Positions 1-10,663 of a DNA stretch of 64,000 bases are shown here, in pieces. The notes under the pieces are model-generated. The model searched no databases. It was not told where the DNA came from and was given only the letters and a program-made list of their open reading frames with translations. The DNA lies in the NCBI RefSeq assembly GCF_019320115.1, contig NC_089582.1:125761259-125825258 (forward strand), in the 5' to 3' direction. How positions within the stretch are numbered: the first letter of the stretch is position 1; the number at the start of each line of letters is the position of its first letter. This DNA is from Miscanthus floridulus. Taxonomy: Eukaryota; Streptophyta; Magnoliopsida; Poales; Poaceae. The position numbers and the translations under genes were made by a program.

Positions 1-67
1 ATGGATAAACTTTTTGACTCGAGGCTCTTTGCAGATCACAGATCAGACGGCTGAGGTGCAAGTATAA

Positions 68-398
68 GGAGGGTGTTTAATCCAGCTACTAAAATTTAGG
101 AGGTGTGTCGGAAGGACGTTGCATGGGGTGTTCGGATACTAATAAAAAAAATAAATTATATAATCCGTCAGTATTCCACGAGACGGATTTTTTTAAACCT
201 AATTAATCCGTCATTAGCGTATGTTACTATAGCAAAACATTGTCAAATCATGGGCTAATTAGGCTTAAAATATTCGCCTCGCAAATTAGTCGCAAGCTAT
301 GTAATTAGTTTCGTAATTAATCTATATTTAATACCCCGTGCATATGTCAAAACATCCGATGAAACATCGACTAAATTTAGAAGCAACCAAACACCCCC
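68..398. mobile_element. Tourist/PIF-Harbinger-type MITE
   Basis: A 331-bp AT-rich element with imperfect terminal inverted repeats: GGAGGGTGTTT on the left and AACACCCCC on the right. It is flanked by TAA at 65-67 and 399-401, the 3-bp target duplication typical of PIF/Harbinger MITEs. The interior carries near-palindromic GAGACGGAT / CCTAATTA blocks. Related copies occur near 27967-28305 and 37856-38190. There is no coding capacity. Confidence 0.8.
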
Positions 399-401
399 TA
401 A

Positions 402-2130
402 GTTGCGGACCATGTTGGGTTTTCTCTTATCACCAGGAAAAGGACAGTACTCGCTCACAAGTCATGACAAATAAATGAATATAGTGGTACGTGTGATAAT
501 ATTAACATTACGTAACTTTCATAGATCACATTCATTTATTCAGGATAGGGCACATCATTTATATAAGTGAGTATTGTATAATATTTTAGGATTGTATTTC
601 AAGGAAACTATATTTATTTTTTAGTATATTTTTCAAGCTCCGATGGTTTACACATAATTTACATATAAAGACAATTAAGTGGAGTCGGCGATATAAGAGA
701 ACACTTGAATCATTGAATTGAGATAACTCGGTGGGTTATGTTACTTACGATATATTCAAGTCTTTAATTAACTTGCACGGGTGATGACATTTGGTAGATG
801 ATATTCTCATCAAGCACGATGTCAATGGTAATTTTTTTCAATCTTAAAATCTATTGGTTCAGACCCTGAATATGCGAGTAATCCCAATATGTGTGCAAGT
901 AGGTGAATGCCTGGATCTGTAGTGTGTTTTGAGAAATAGTTGAATCATAATTAGCCTATGTTAAAAATCATTTTGCTTTGCCAACCTAATATTGTCGTGG
1001 TTATCTTTCCAACTCACGATATGGCATGAGATGAAGATTGGCCGGCTTATAAATTTAAATTATAAGGAGGTGGGGAAAAGGTCGATGAATCGTTCAATCA
1101 AAAGGGATATATATATTTTACACGAAAAAGCATAGTGCTTTTTGAGGAGAAAAAAAAAACAGCTTTTGGGATAACAAGTCAAATGTCAACACGCGGTGCT
1201 AATCAACTCGAGCAACCAAAGTTACGGAAGAAACATTCAAGAAGCCAATTTGTGACGGAAAGGAAAGATGGACGGTCCATCTCAAGGGAACTGTTGATAT
1301 ATAAATAGTACTCGATCGTAGCCGGCTTTGCGGTCAAGAATGATCTGTTCAGACTTAACTCGCGACCATCAGTGGGGGAGCCGTAAGCCCGTAAAGAAGA
1401 TACGAATTCTAAACTACGCGTCAACCCTTGCGTAAAGAATGATCTGTTTCGAAGCTCAGAACTCGAAAGATTGGAAGTGGGATGAGACATGAAACATTCT
1501 ATTTATTCCGAGTCTGTATGTACAACGTGAGAGTCTGTACCTGCCCTACTCGACCTGGCCAAGTTCTTTGAATTAAAGAAAGAAAAAAAGACGCGTGCGC
1601 ACGGCACGCTACCTGCGGACAATTGGACAAGCTAGGTGGGATTTTCTGGATGCGTGCGTGTTCAGAGCCGTGCGTCCCCCCGTATGCAAATCCACATTGG
1701 CGGCGCTTTGTTCAGGTCAGAGTGACAATTTGTTCCGAGTCCGTGCGTCCCGAATACATGCCAGCGGGAGAACGAGAATCTCTTGGATGGCTCCATCCAT
1801 AGAAGGTATACGAAGGAATCAACGCAAGGTATACGAAGGAATCAGCGGATTAACAAGTGTCATCATAATCGAGATAATCATAATACACAAACACACACAT
1901 AACACCAACCTACACACAGTAGCAGCGATCGCCGATCCTATCTAGGCACACACCGTGTCAGGCTGTCAGCTGTGTTGGACTGACAAAGATTGCTGTTATT
2001 AGGGGCCTGACCTGCTCTAGAGTCTAGACGATCGGGAATGATCTTCACCGCCCAAAGCAAAGAAAATGACAAGGAACACAATCAATCAGTGTAGTACAGC
2101 GGCGGAGAGATCTGGAGGGGAGGATGGCGA
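402..2130. other. Gene-free 3' flank of TPX2
   Basis: I recognise no gene here. Open frames are short and show no domain or splice structure. Small local repeats are visible: GGTATACGAAGGAATCA occurs twice near 1805-1843, and AAGAATGATCTGTT occurs near 1338 and 1435. The part next to 2130 should hold the 3' UTR and poly(A) site of the minus-strand TPX2 gene. Confidence 0.5.
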
Positions 2131-5100
2131 TCATCTGATGAGAGTGTGCCTCCTCGCCCCTCGCTCATCCACCTGAAGCTGCGGAGACTTGGGTCTGGTC
2201 ACCTGCTTCGTCGATCTGTGAGGACAGAAATCGCCAATCTGTGAGATGAGATCTGAGAGGCTGGACATTGGGGAAGAGAAAGTTTTGCTGTACTCACTTC
2301 TGTGGTCGGAATGGTCTGTCAAACTTCGGGAGCGGCCGGGCATGTGGCACCATGGTTCTCCTCAGTTGCTTCAGTGCCTTCTCCTCAATCTTCAGACACA
2401 GAGATTGCGTCGGTCGATCAGCAGGAGGAGCCGGTAAAAAGAATGCGTGCAACAGTTGGAGGGGAGCATTTAAGGAGCAGGGAAGTATCTGTACCTTCTG
2501 CGCGAATTCGTTCTCCTCTCTCAACCTTTTGTAAGTCTTTTCTTTCTCCTTTATCTGCATCGCACACAAAATAAATGAATATTTTCATATATCTTCCATA
2601 GGTGGCAACCAAACATACAGCATGCTCTAGCGAGTGCGAGTACCACAGGGGGAAGTTTACTGACCATGCTATCAAATTCTGATCTCTGCGCTGCCCTCTC
2701 ATCAACATGCAACACAAATTGTTGAACTTCAGTGAGAGGTTTCCGCTCTTTCTCCGGAAGTGGGATAGGATCCCTGTGACAATATTACAAAAGGCTGTTT
2801 TATATATCTCGCTCGCGAAAAAAGGGACGAATCCTTAAGGGAAATGCTGCATGTGTTACTCACTCCTTCAGTACAGGTTGAGCTTTGACGATTCTCCTCT
2901 GAGCTTCTTCCCTCTCCATTCTCTGTCTTTCTTCCATCAGCCTTTGCTGCTCCAGTTCATGTCTCACCAAACTCTCTAGTTGAAAGCCTTCTGGTCTTGT
3001 ACAGGGCTTCGGTTCAGGCTTCGGCGGCATCTGAACAAGGATTGTGTTAGACAGGATGAATCAAGAAATGGTGCCAGCTGAAAATGTTCAGAGAAATTTT
3101 CACATACCATCGGGTAGTCTGTTGTGTATGGGTAAGGATTAGCTTTGTGAACCTTGGCCTTTTCTTCCTCCATCTTCTTTTGTAAGAGCTGTGCTTCTAG
3201 CTGCCTCTCTTTCAAATGACCCCTTTCCTGCAAAATAAGGAATGCATAATTATTCTGTTGCGCAAACATGATGAGAAATGCTGTGACTTGAAAAAAATCA
3301 CATCTCACGAGCCTCTGTTTGTAGATTGAAAGGGTTTGGTATGGTGCGTCTGGGCACATCTTGCCTGTTGCTGTTTGAAGAACATTCAGAGTGAAGAGAG
3401 AGCTGCAAAATAGGAAAGTGCTTAATAAGATCTCGACCAAAAAACAATATAGTGGTTATACTACCACAAAAAACAATATAGTGGTTATACTACCATATGG
3501 CTGTTGATAAATACCTTGTCAAATAAGTCAGCAACTGATGGAGGGCCCAAGCGAACATCGGTAGAGAAATGGAACTCCTTGGGAGTTGTGACCTGAGACT
3601 TTGGATAGGCAAGCACACCAATGTCTCCCTTACTCTCAAGAATCTGCATGACATGAAGCCCAAAACTGAAGCTCCACAACTCATAATCTAATCAAATTTA
3701 TGTTCATCTATGACAAGTGTTAGTACCTTTTTGTTTAGTGGCCTGGCCTTGAACCTGGGGGCCTTCTCCAGCTCCTCCAGTTCAAGTTCCTGAGAACTTT
3801 TCACACTGTTGAAAGATGATGTTAGAATTTAGCATTAAAAAAAGAAGACTGATGTCTGCTAAAATGATTTCAGTTCATCAATTTTGTGTGGCAAAAGCAA
3901 ACCTTGGTGACCGAACTCTCATTGCTGTATGAAGTTGTGGTGCCTTTGGTTGTGTCAATTTCAGTGGCTTATTTTGACTCTGCAAGATTGAAACATTTAA
4001 GTTTGTAGCTAAAAAATTAATAATAACTAGCATCCTAAGATGCAGCAGCTAGGTAACTAGGAGGGAACTTACCTGGATAGTATCTGCACAAGAAACTTCT
4101 GAACATGTGTCCGCATATTGAGTTGCTCTCTTCATTGTTTTAAGATGGAACTCCTGTAGTTGACGCAAAGGAACAAATGAATTAATCAATGAAAAGAGCC
4201 TTTTATTCATGAATTTGCCAGTATGATAGAATACGCACATTGAATTCGGGGACCTGTGGGGTTTTCCTTGGGAGTGGAGGGAACGAAGGGGCCTCAGCAA
4301 TCTTAAGGCAAAGGCAGTAACTAGTTAGCACGCAGTTAAAGTAAGACAGTCTTCTTTCATGTAAGCAAATTCTTACCTTTTTGTTGAATGGCCGTGCCCT
4401 GAACTTGGGGATCTTTGCCAACATTTCCTCCTCTAGCTGTGCAGAGCTCTTCACTTTGACTGCTCGAACTCTGTGGGAAGTCTGAAACTCTGGTTCCTTC
4501 GGTCTAGTCAACATAAGCTTAGGCCTTCCCTGTAATGCAGCATCCTCCTGCATAACATATAAGCAATTTGGATGTCAAGCCACTTAATTATTTATCAAGA
4601 TTTAAGACTGTTTTCCTGATTCAGTATTCCAGTTGTAATAAATATATGCATGTTGGTAATCCTCATAGGCACGTGAGCGCTGAAATGGAGTTGCGCAATA
4701 ATGTAATAATGACAAGCTATTGTACTACAGATATGGCCATATGGGAAATGAATACTTACATGAGAACGAGATCTGCTGTGAGTAATGCTTAGCTTTCTGG
4801 TCCCTGATTCAAACTTCTTAACCAATTCTGCAGCTGATACATATGGAGTTGCTTCCTAAAAACGCCACAGGATTCATATTAGTAACACTTCATCTTCAAT
4901 TTTATCTCCATCCAATCCCCACTAAACTGGAATACTTCCTTAGCAGGAGAGTAATTTTTACCTTCACAGAGCACATACGGGACCTCCTCACTTCATTGCC
5001 TCCAGCTAAATCAGCTCTCCCCTTATGAGGCAACACCTTAGTCTTCACATTGAGTATCTGAGCACAAGAGCAACAAAAAAGAAAAATTACAACACAACAG

Positions 5101-6442
5101 TGACATGAATCTACAAGTTTGTCTCCATTCTCATTCCCTTACCTGTCTGGCTCTTCCATCATCGAGTTTCTGCCTCTTCACGGCTTGGTTCTCTTGTGCA
5201 ATTTCAGCGCCAGCACTGGCTGCCTTTCCAGTCCCCAAATCTCGACCACCCCTGAAAAGCCAACAACTCAGACAACGGAAACAATCTCAAGACTTTTCAA
5301 CATGCACAGATGAGCTTGAATCTTACTTGATCACGTTCCTCTTGGCACCCGTCGAAGCAGCTATAGGACCTGCTCTGCGCATGTTCGCCTCCGTCTTCGG
5401 CGTGCGCGCCCCAGTATTCACTGAAGAACTGTCACATGTCGAAATCGCAGGGGCAACTTTGATAGGAGGGGAAGGAGGACGCGTCTGCATCTTAGGCGTG
5501 CTGGCAGCACCACCATCTGCTGCTAAAGTCATGGCAGTGTCGAAGTCAGAACTAAGACACCACAATTTTCCACCCGAAGTTATCAAAGAAAACAGAGTTA
5601 GCAAATAGCAACTCACATTTTACAGACAGGTCCGTCGCCGTGAAGAACTCGAAAGATTGGGGCGATTTGTCTTTCTCTTCTTGAGTCGGAGCCGTGAAGA
5701 AATCAAGAGATTGGGGCGATTTATCTTTCTCTTCTTGAGCTGGAGGTGACCCCGACATTTCATCAGCTGGCGGCGATTCCGACATCGCCTCAGGACATGG
5801 AGCGCTGACCAAAACATATGGCACACAAACTTGCCTAACTTGCCAACATGATAAACCCAGATGAATTTCAGTAGGGTGACGCTTACCCGTCAATAGCCTC
5901 TGCTCCCTGAATGGTGACGCTTCCTGCTACCGCCTCCACGGGCACCTCCTGCACAATTTACAAATGCATAAATCGTCAGACGAGACAAACGGGGCGGAAC
6001 AGCCAAAATCAGGGCGGAACTAGGAATTAGGAACTACTAGAGCAATCCCCTTCCGTTTGTTTACCTCTGGAGCCGGATCCTCGGCTTCCGCGAAATCGCA
6101 GAGGACCACGACCTTGGCCTCCGCCCTCGATTCCTTGATCCTATGGTTGAACGCTGGAATCGGGAATAGGAAAAAAAATTAGAGAAAATTCGGCGAGGGA
6201 AATCAGGGCTGAAGCGGAGGCGGAACTGGGAGGGAGGGAGGGCGATCGACGAGGAAGGCCTCGGCGGCGCGCGGGTACGTACGCGAGGGGGCGTGGCTGC
6301 GGGCGGCCTCGAACCAGCTCTCGGCGGCGCGTACGGCCTCCTCCGTCTCCTCGGTGATGAAGTCGAAGAACCTGGGCGCGGAGAACTCGTACGCCTCGTC
6401 GATCCCCGGCACCGCCGCCACAGTCCCCGTGTCTAGCGCCAT
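2131..6442 (-). CDS. TPX2: TPX2-like spindle assembly factor, 21 coding exons
   Basis: TPX2 nucleates spindle microtubules, activates Aurora kinase and is controlled by Ran/importin. Exons on the minus strand are 6442-6283, 6153-6065, 5948-5887, 5804-5617, 5522-5327, 5251-5143, 5057-4962, 4855-4760, 4547-4377, 4301-4239, 4153-4073, 3979-3903, 3805-3727, 3643-3515, 3402-3309, 3227-3108, 3030-2864, 2773-2665, 2554-2495, 2389-2298 and 2215-2131. The N-terminus YEFSAPRFFDF resembles the Aurora-binding Y-x-x-x-A-P-x-x-F segment. FRARPFNKK and FKARPLNKK are TPX2-type repeats. The C-terminal TPX2 domain contains KANPYPYTTDYP, FQLESLVRHE and a charged coiled-coil stretch, and ends MVPHARPLPKFDRPFRPQ plus a basic tail. 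The product would be about 773 residues, close to Arabidopsis TPX2. The start ATG precedes the Aurora-like motif. One oddity: every junction keeps frame except exon 15 to 16, which is one base out with canonical splice sites. Confidence 0.9.
3439..3494. repeat. 29-bp tandem duplication in a TPX2 intron
   Basis: Two adjacent copies of a 29-bp unit containing CAATATAGTGGTTATACTA lie between exon 14 (ends 3515) and exon 15 (starts 3402). They are nearly identical, which suggests a recent slippage duplication. No splice site is affected. Confidence 0.8.
5641..5748 (-). repeat. 54-bp in-frame tandem repeat in TPX2 exon 4
   Basis: Two 54-bp copies (5641-5694 and 5695-5748) encode two 18-residue repeats with the core QEEKDKSPQS followed by (L/F)(D/E)FFTA. 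The length keeps the reading frame, and the copies differ at only a few bases. Each unit carries a KSPQS segment that could be a proline-directed phosphorylation site; that role is inference. Confidence 0.85.
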
Positions 6443-7371
6443 CGGTGGACGTGGAATCCTACGCCTAGGGCTTGGGGATCAGACGCTTGGGGGTTTTCTC
6501 TCTCTCTAACTATGCGGCGGCCTCCTGAAGCGGTGAGTGAATGAAGCAGAAGAAGAAAGAAAGGTCGGCGGGGGATGGATCAGGTGGAGCCGATCGGGAG
6601 AACAGCCGCACAGGGGTAGGGGGTCTCCAACGGTCGGGAGGTTTGAACACTGTGCCAGGCTTCATAGAGGAGTTGCCCTGGTGGGTCGGTGTGGGCCGTG
6701 GGCTCACGCCGCACGCGCCCTGCGCGCAACGGCTATTTCCCGGGCGAGGCTGTCCGTGGGCCCGGGGTTAACGTTACCGGGACATAGGTCCGGTTCGTTT
6801 AGCCGTTTTTTTCAATAAATATTATTTTTCTCTTACCATAAATAAGTTAACAGTATTTTCAGCGACCACAATCAGGGAACATGGCAATAGATTTGCTGGC
6901 AGATCATGGAGAGGTCAGAAAAAAAGGTCGCCTGGAATTTGGGACGCAGAAGATTGTGTCAAAGACGTCAAGTCGTGCCACCGTCCAGCCGCGCGTCTGA
7001 CAACACATCGGCCGCTCTGTCCTGTGATGCCTTGCCCAGCCTCCACGTTAGCATAGCACAGAACGTCCACGTCAAAGGGCTGGCAGCAGGAGGGCCCACC
7101 TGCAGCGGGGCGGATAGATGGCCCGGCGCCGCTCCGTTCGGCCAAAGGGAACGTCGTTTTTTCACGGGAAAGACGGCCTCGTCCGCCGTGCAGGCATTGG
7201 AGACCGACTGTGCGGGCCCATATAGAGAGAAGGGAGGAGCCCCGGGGATCAGCGACGCGTTGGGAGGGGGGCAGCCGTGATCCGCGTCGGGGGATGCGTC
7301 GCTCGCTCCGTCCACTCCGCCTGGATAAAGAAAAAAACGCGCACGCCTCCGTTCCAGCTGCCCTTCCGTTC
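6443..7371. other. Promoter side of TPX2, with a degenerate hAT-type MITE remnant
   Basis: This is the GC-rich 5' flank of the minus-strand TPX2 gene. A CT-rich microsatellite at 6498-6507 lies in the presumed 5' UTR. About 6785-6890 resembles the left half of the common grass MITE beginning GGTCCGGTTCGTTTAG, but the right terminus is not clear. I recognise no protein-coding unit; the open frames on both strands look like GC-rich chance frames. Confidence 0.4.
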
Positions 7372-7503
7372 TCTGTTCGTTTGGTGTATTTGTCTTATAA
7401 ATCATTATTTATTAGATAATAAATAATATTTTTTTCTTAAAACACCAAATCGGTTAACGATACTCGCCATGGTTTATACGCCAGACCCGCCCAAACGAAC
7501 GGG
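7372..7503. mobile_element. Small hAT-type MITE
   Basis: About 132 bp with inverted ends: CTGTTCGTTTGGTG on the left and CCCAAACGAACGGGG on the right. An internal AT-rich fold-back sits near 7390-7450. The termini match the grass MITE family seen intact at 10528-10663. I did not find a clean 8-bp target duplication. Confidence 0.55.
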
Positions 7504-7978
7504 GCGAGTGGCTGCGCAAGGTGAGCACCCTGGTTTCTTCCTGCCTACGCCCCTTTCTCTTCCCTTTTCTCTGTGTCTGATCCTCATCTCCGTCCTGCTC
7601 GCCGCGCGCGGGTTGTAGGTGCTAGATCCGACCCAGGGGCTCAGCGGATTCGTGTCGCGGGGGAGCGGCGGTGCGCCTGCGGAGGAGCTCGGGCGATTGG
7701 CGCCGGACCGCCGCCTGCTCTGCGGCGGACTTGCGCTCGAGGCCTGCTGCTGCCGCCGACGGTCTAGGTATGCTTACTCAACAATGGCGATTTACAGTTC
7801 CGTGATTCGAGATGAGATTGCCGTTTCATAGATGTGTCTGACATCCTGATCGTTTTCCTTTTTTTTTTTCTCCTCTGTTTCGTTTCAATTGGGCAATGTC
7901 GCCCTGTTTCTGCATTTTGGGATTTTTTTGGGGGGTTTTCGTATTGGTGTTGCGTGCCGTGCACACAGCGGCCCGATG

Positions 7979-8417
7979 TTTGATATCCGTGCGTCCTATC
8001 TGTCGCTCCTGCCGACTGTGGCGGCTCGTTGCGGGTTGCCGTATGCGTCCGTGGTGTTTGAAATGGCCGGAGATGGATCGCCTGTCTATGGAGTTGAAGT
8101 TGACGTGCTCTGCGCTGGGAATGTGGCGCCATGCCGTAGTTTTTTCTTTTGGGCGCCCGGGGATGGGTTCTCGGGGCCTGGCTACGAGCAGGCGGCTCTA
8201 CAGGCTATAGTTTTCTTTGCAGAAAGTGTATGGATTTGTTGTCGAGGATTACAATTTTCAAGGTGTACTCATGTATAGGAGAGTCGCCGGTGCAGCTGTT
8301 TCGGTGGCTGCGAGAGCAGCAGGGATGGTTGGTAGGTTAGCGAGAGAGCGGCAGGAATTGGCCATGCAGTCGGACTGCTTGATGAGGGAAGTGTCGTTGT
8401 TGAGTCTTCTTGTTTGA
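7979..8417 (+). pseudogene. Captured coding fragment, unidentified protein
   Basis: A coding-like stretch begins MFDIRASYLSLLPTVAARCG and continues to GYEQAALQAI. It then resumes one frame over as LQKVYGFVVEDYNFQGVLMY and runs through an alanine/arginine-rich helix-like tail to a stop at 8415-8417. One extra T in the T-run just before GCAGAAAGTG (about 8214-8220) explains the frame change. I do not recognise the family. It lies directly upstream of the Helitron Rep gene, so it may be a host fragment carried by the Helitron. A GC-rich leader-like stretch with possible splice sites lies at 7504-7770. Confidence 0.4.
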
Positions 8418-10527
8418 CGCAATCTTGTGTGCCAGAGGATGTATTCTGTTCGGTTTGGAAATAAATGGATTTTTACTGACTCCTTAATTATTAAGCTGCT
8501 ACAGTGATGCCAGGTGACGTGGTGCCTTTGGCTCGTGGCGCTGGTAGGGACCCTTCTATATTGGTTTCTCTGTAGCTTTTCAGAGACCCTCACATGTTTA
8601 TTTGGCCAAAATATCCAATGATTTGATTTCTGTTTGCCATTCATAGCTTCTTCTAGCGCGCCAAATAGTACCTCCCGTCCACGTAAAAGGCCAGGTATGT
8701 GGTGTCCGCTGTGTTTGTATGTGGTTGCCTGTCAGCGGCTTTAGGTGGTCCATGGCTGAATCCTGCTTCCTTATAGCCCAGGGAGCTTGTTACGTACCGA
8801 GCAAAGCTTCGCCTGCTAAGTGTCGTCGTAAAAGGAAGAAATACCTAGATCAGAAGAAGTTGGTTTGAGCAGGTGCTCCCTGTTTAGTTGTTCCTTGCAG
8901 CTTCTTTGTTTGCTATAGCATCTGCGTTAACATTTCCTGTGGTCTCGTGAAACTGTGTCCTGTGTTAGGGCCTGTGGGTGCCTGTAGTGCTGCTCTTGGC
9001 TGTGGTCACTTCAACCAGGATTACATTGATGCGCTGAAAGGTTGGTTTGGTTCCGGGTTAGGATCGTATTTGTTGATTTCCAGGACTGTATAGTGCAGGC
9101 TACTAATTCTGTCTTATTGGTTGCTTGTTTTTTTTATATGTGCCTGCTTTGACTATCGCGTGGTGGCTAGCTACGTATTCTGGCCGCTCTTCTTATGGGG
9201 CACCAGACTATGAGTGTACGTATTGTCATGCTATGCTATGGTTGCATGAATGTGTCAGGTCAGAATCAAACGTGAGAGGTGGTAAAATTGTTTACAATAG
9301 AATGCTGTAAGGGTGGAAAAGTGGTCATACCCCCTTATAGAGAGCACCCTGAGCCAATTGCGTCTCTGGCTAGGTTTGACGGTGATGCTCGATGTAGACG
9401 GTTCTTAAAGAACATACGCCAATATAACTGTCTATTTGCTTTTACGTCGATGGGTGCAAACATAGATAGGTCTATGAATGATGGCCATGGTCCCCTGGTG
9501 TTCAAGATATCTGGCCAGATCCACCATCGTATAGGGTCCCTTCTTCCAGATCACGGTGAACTTCCGAAGTTTATCCAACTGTACATATATGATACTACTA
9601 ACGAGGTCAGGAATAGAATACGTGCCTTACATCCAGATGAGCGTCCCTCAGATCCTCTAGAACCGCCGGTCGTTGATCAATTGCTGGACATGTTAGACAC
9701 TCACAACCCATTGGCTAAACAATTTAGATTGGCGAAGGATAGGTTAGCAGAAAATGGCAATAAAGAGTTCATAATCAGGATCATAGGGGCAAGGGAGGGA
9801 GATCCAGTGCAATACAATCTGCCCACTACTGACCAGCTAGCCATGCTTGTTGTTGGCGATTTTTCCTTGGACACTTTTCAGCGCGATATAGTTGTTCAGG
9901 CTAGATCTGGTCACCTACAACACATTTCTTCTTTGCATCCTGCTTTTATGGCCCTGCAGTAGCCTCTCTTGTTTCCCTATGGTGAACGCGGATACCAAGT
10001 TGGCGTGGTTTACAACGGTGTCACTGCAAGCGGTAAGAATGCACGAGTCAAGGTCACCTGCAGGATTTTTTTCGCTATGCGTTCCACTATAGAAAAGAAC
10101 AGGCAAATCCTTTCCTATGCTACGGTGCCTTATCTACTCAGGCTAAAATTGATGCGCGTGCATGTGTCAATGAAAATAGGCTCTGGTATATTATTCAGAA
10201 CCAGAAAAAACTTCGTGTGGAGAGCCTACAGGGTATAGTTGATGCCGTTGATCGTGGCTGTGTAGATGGTGGTGAGATTGGCAAAAGGACCGTCCTACCG
10301 GCTTCGCATACCGGTGGTAGGCGTTATATGATCCAGAATTATCATGATGGAATCGCGATCTGTAGAGTCTACGGTCCACCAGATTTTTTCACAATGTTCA
10401 CGTGTAATCCAAAGTGGCCAGAGATTACTGAGGCCTTGTCCTCTGAACCTGGGCAGAAACCAACAGATAGAGCCGATATAGTGGTTAGGGTGTATAATAT
10501 GAAGCTCGAGGAGCTCCTTGCTGATAT

Positions 10528-10663
10528 ACACCCTGTTTGTTTGGGCTGGTTTGGCTTATAAGCCATGGCTGAAAGTACTGTTGGCTGGTTTGGTGTGAGA
10601 GAAAAATACTGTTCGTTGGCTGATAAGCCATGGCTTATAAGCCAAATATGACCAAACGAACAG
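10528..10663. mobile_element. hAT-type MITE inserted in RepHel
   Basis: About 136 bp, beginning ACACCCTGTTTGTTTGG and ending CCAAACGAACAG. It has a long internal fold-back built on GGCTTATAAGCCATGGC. The flanks GCTGATAT (10520-10527) and GCTGATAA (10664-10671) look like an 8-bp hAT target duplication with one change. It interrupts the Rep exon just before a splice donor. A sibling copy lies at 37680-37794. Confidence 0.75.

Noticed and set aside
2294..2574. Several + strand frames of 60-90 residues
   Set aside because: Antisense shadows of TPX2 exons 19 and 20 and the intron between them.
6780..9120. Helitron 5' TC terminus
   Set aside because: No start resembling known grass Helitron 5' ends could be singled out by eye; family alignment is required.
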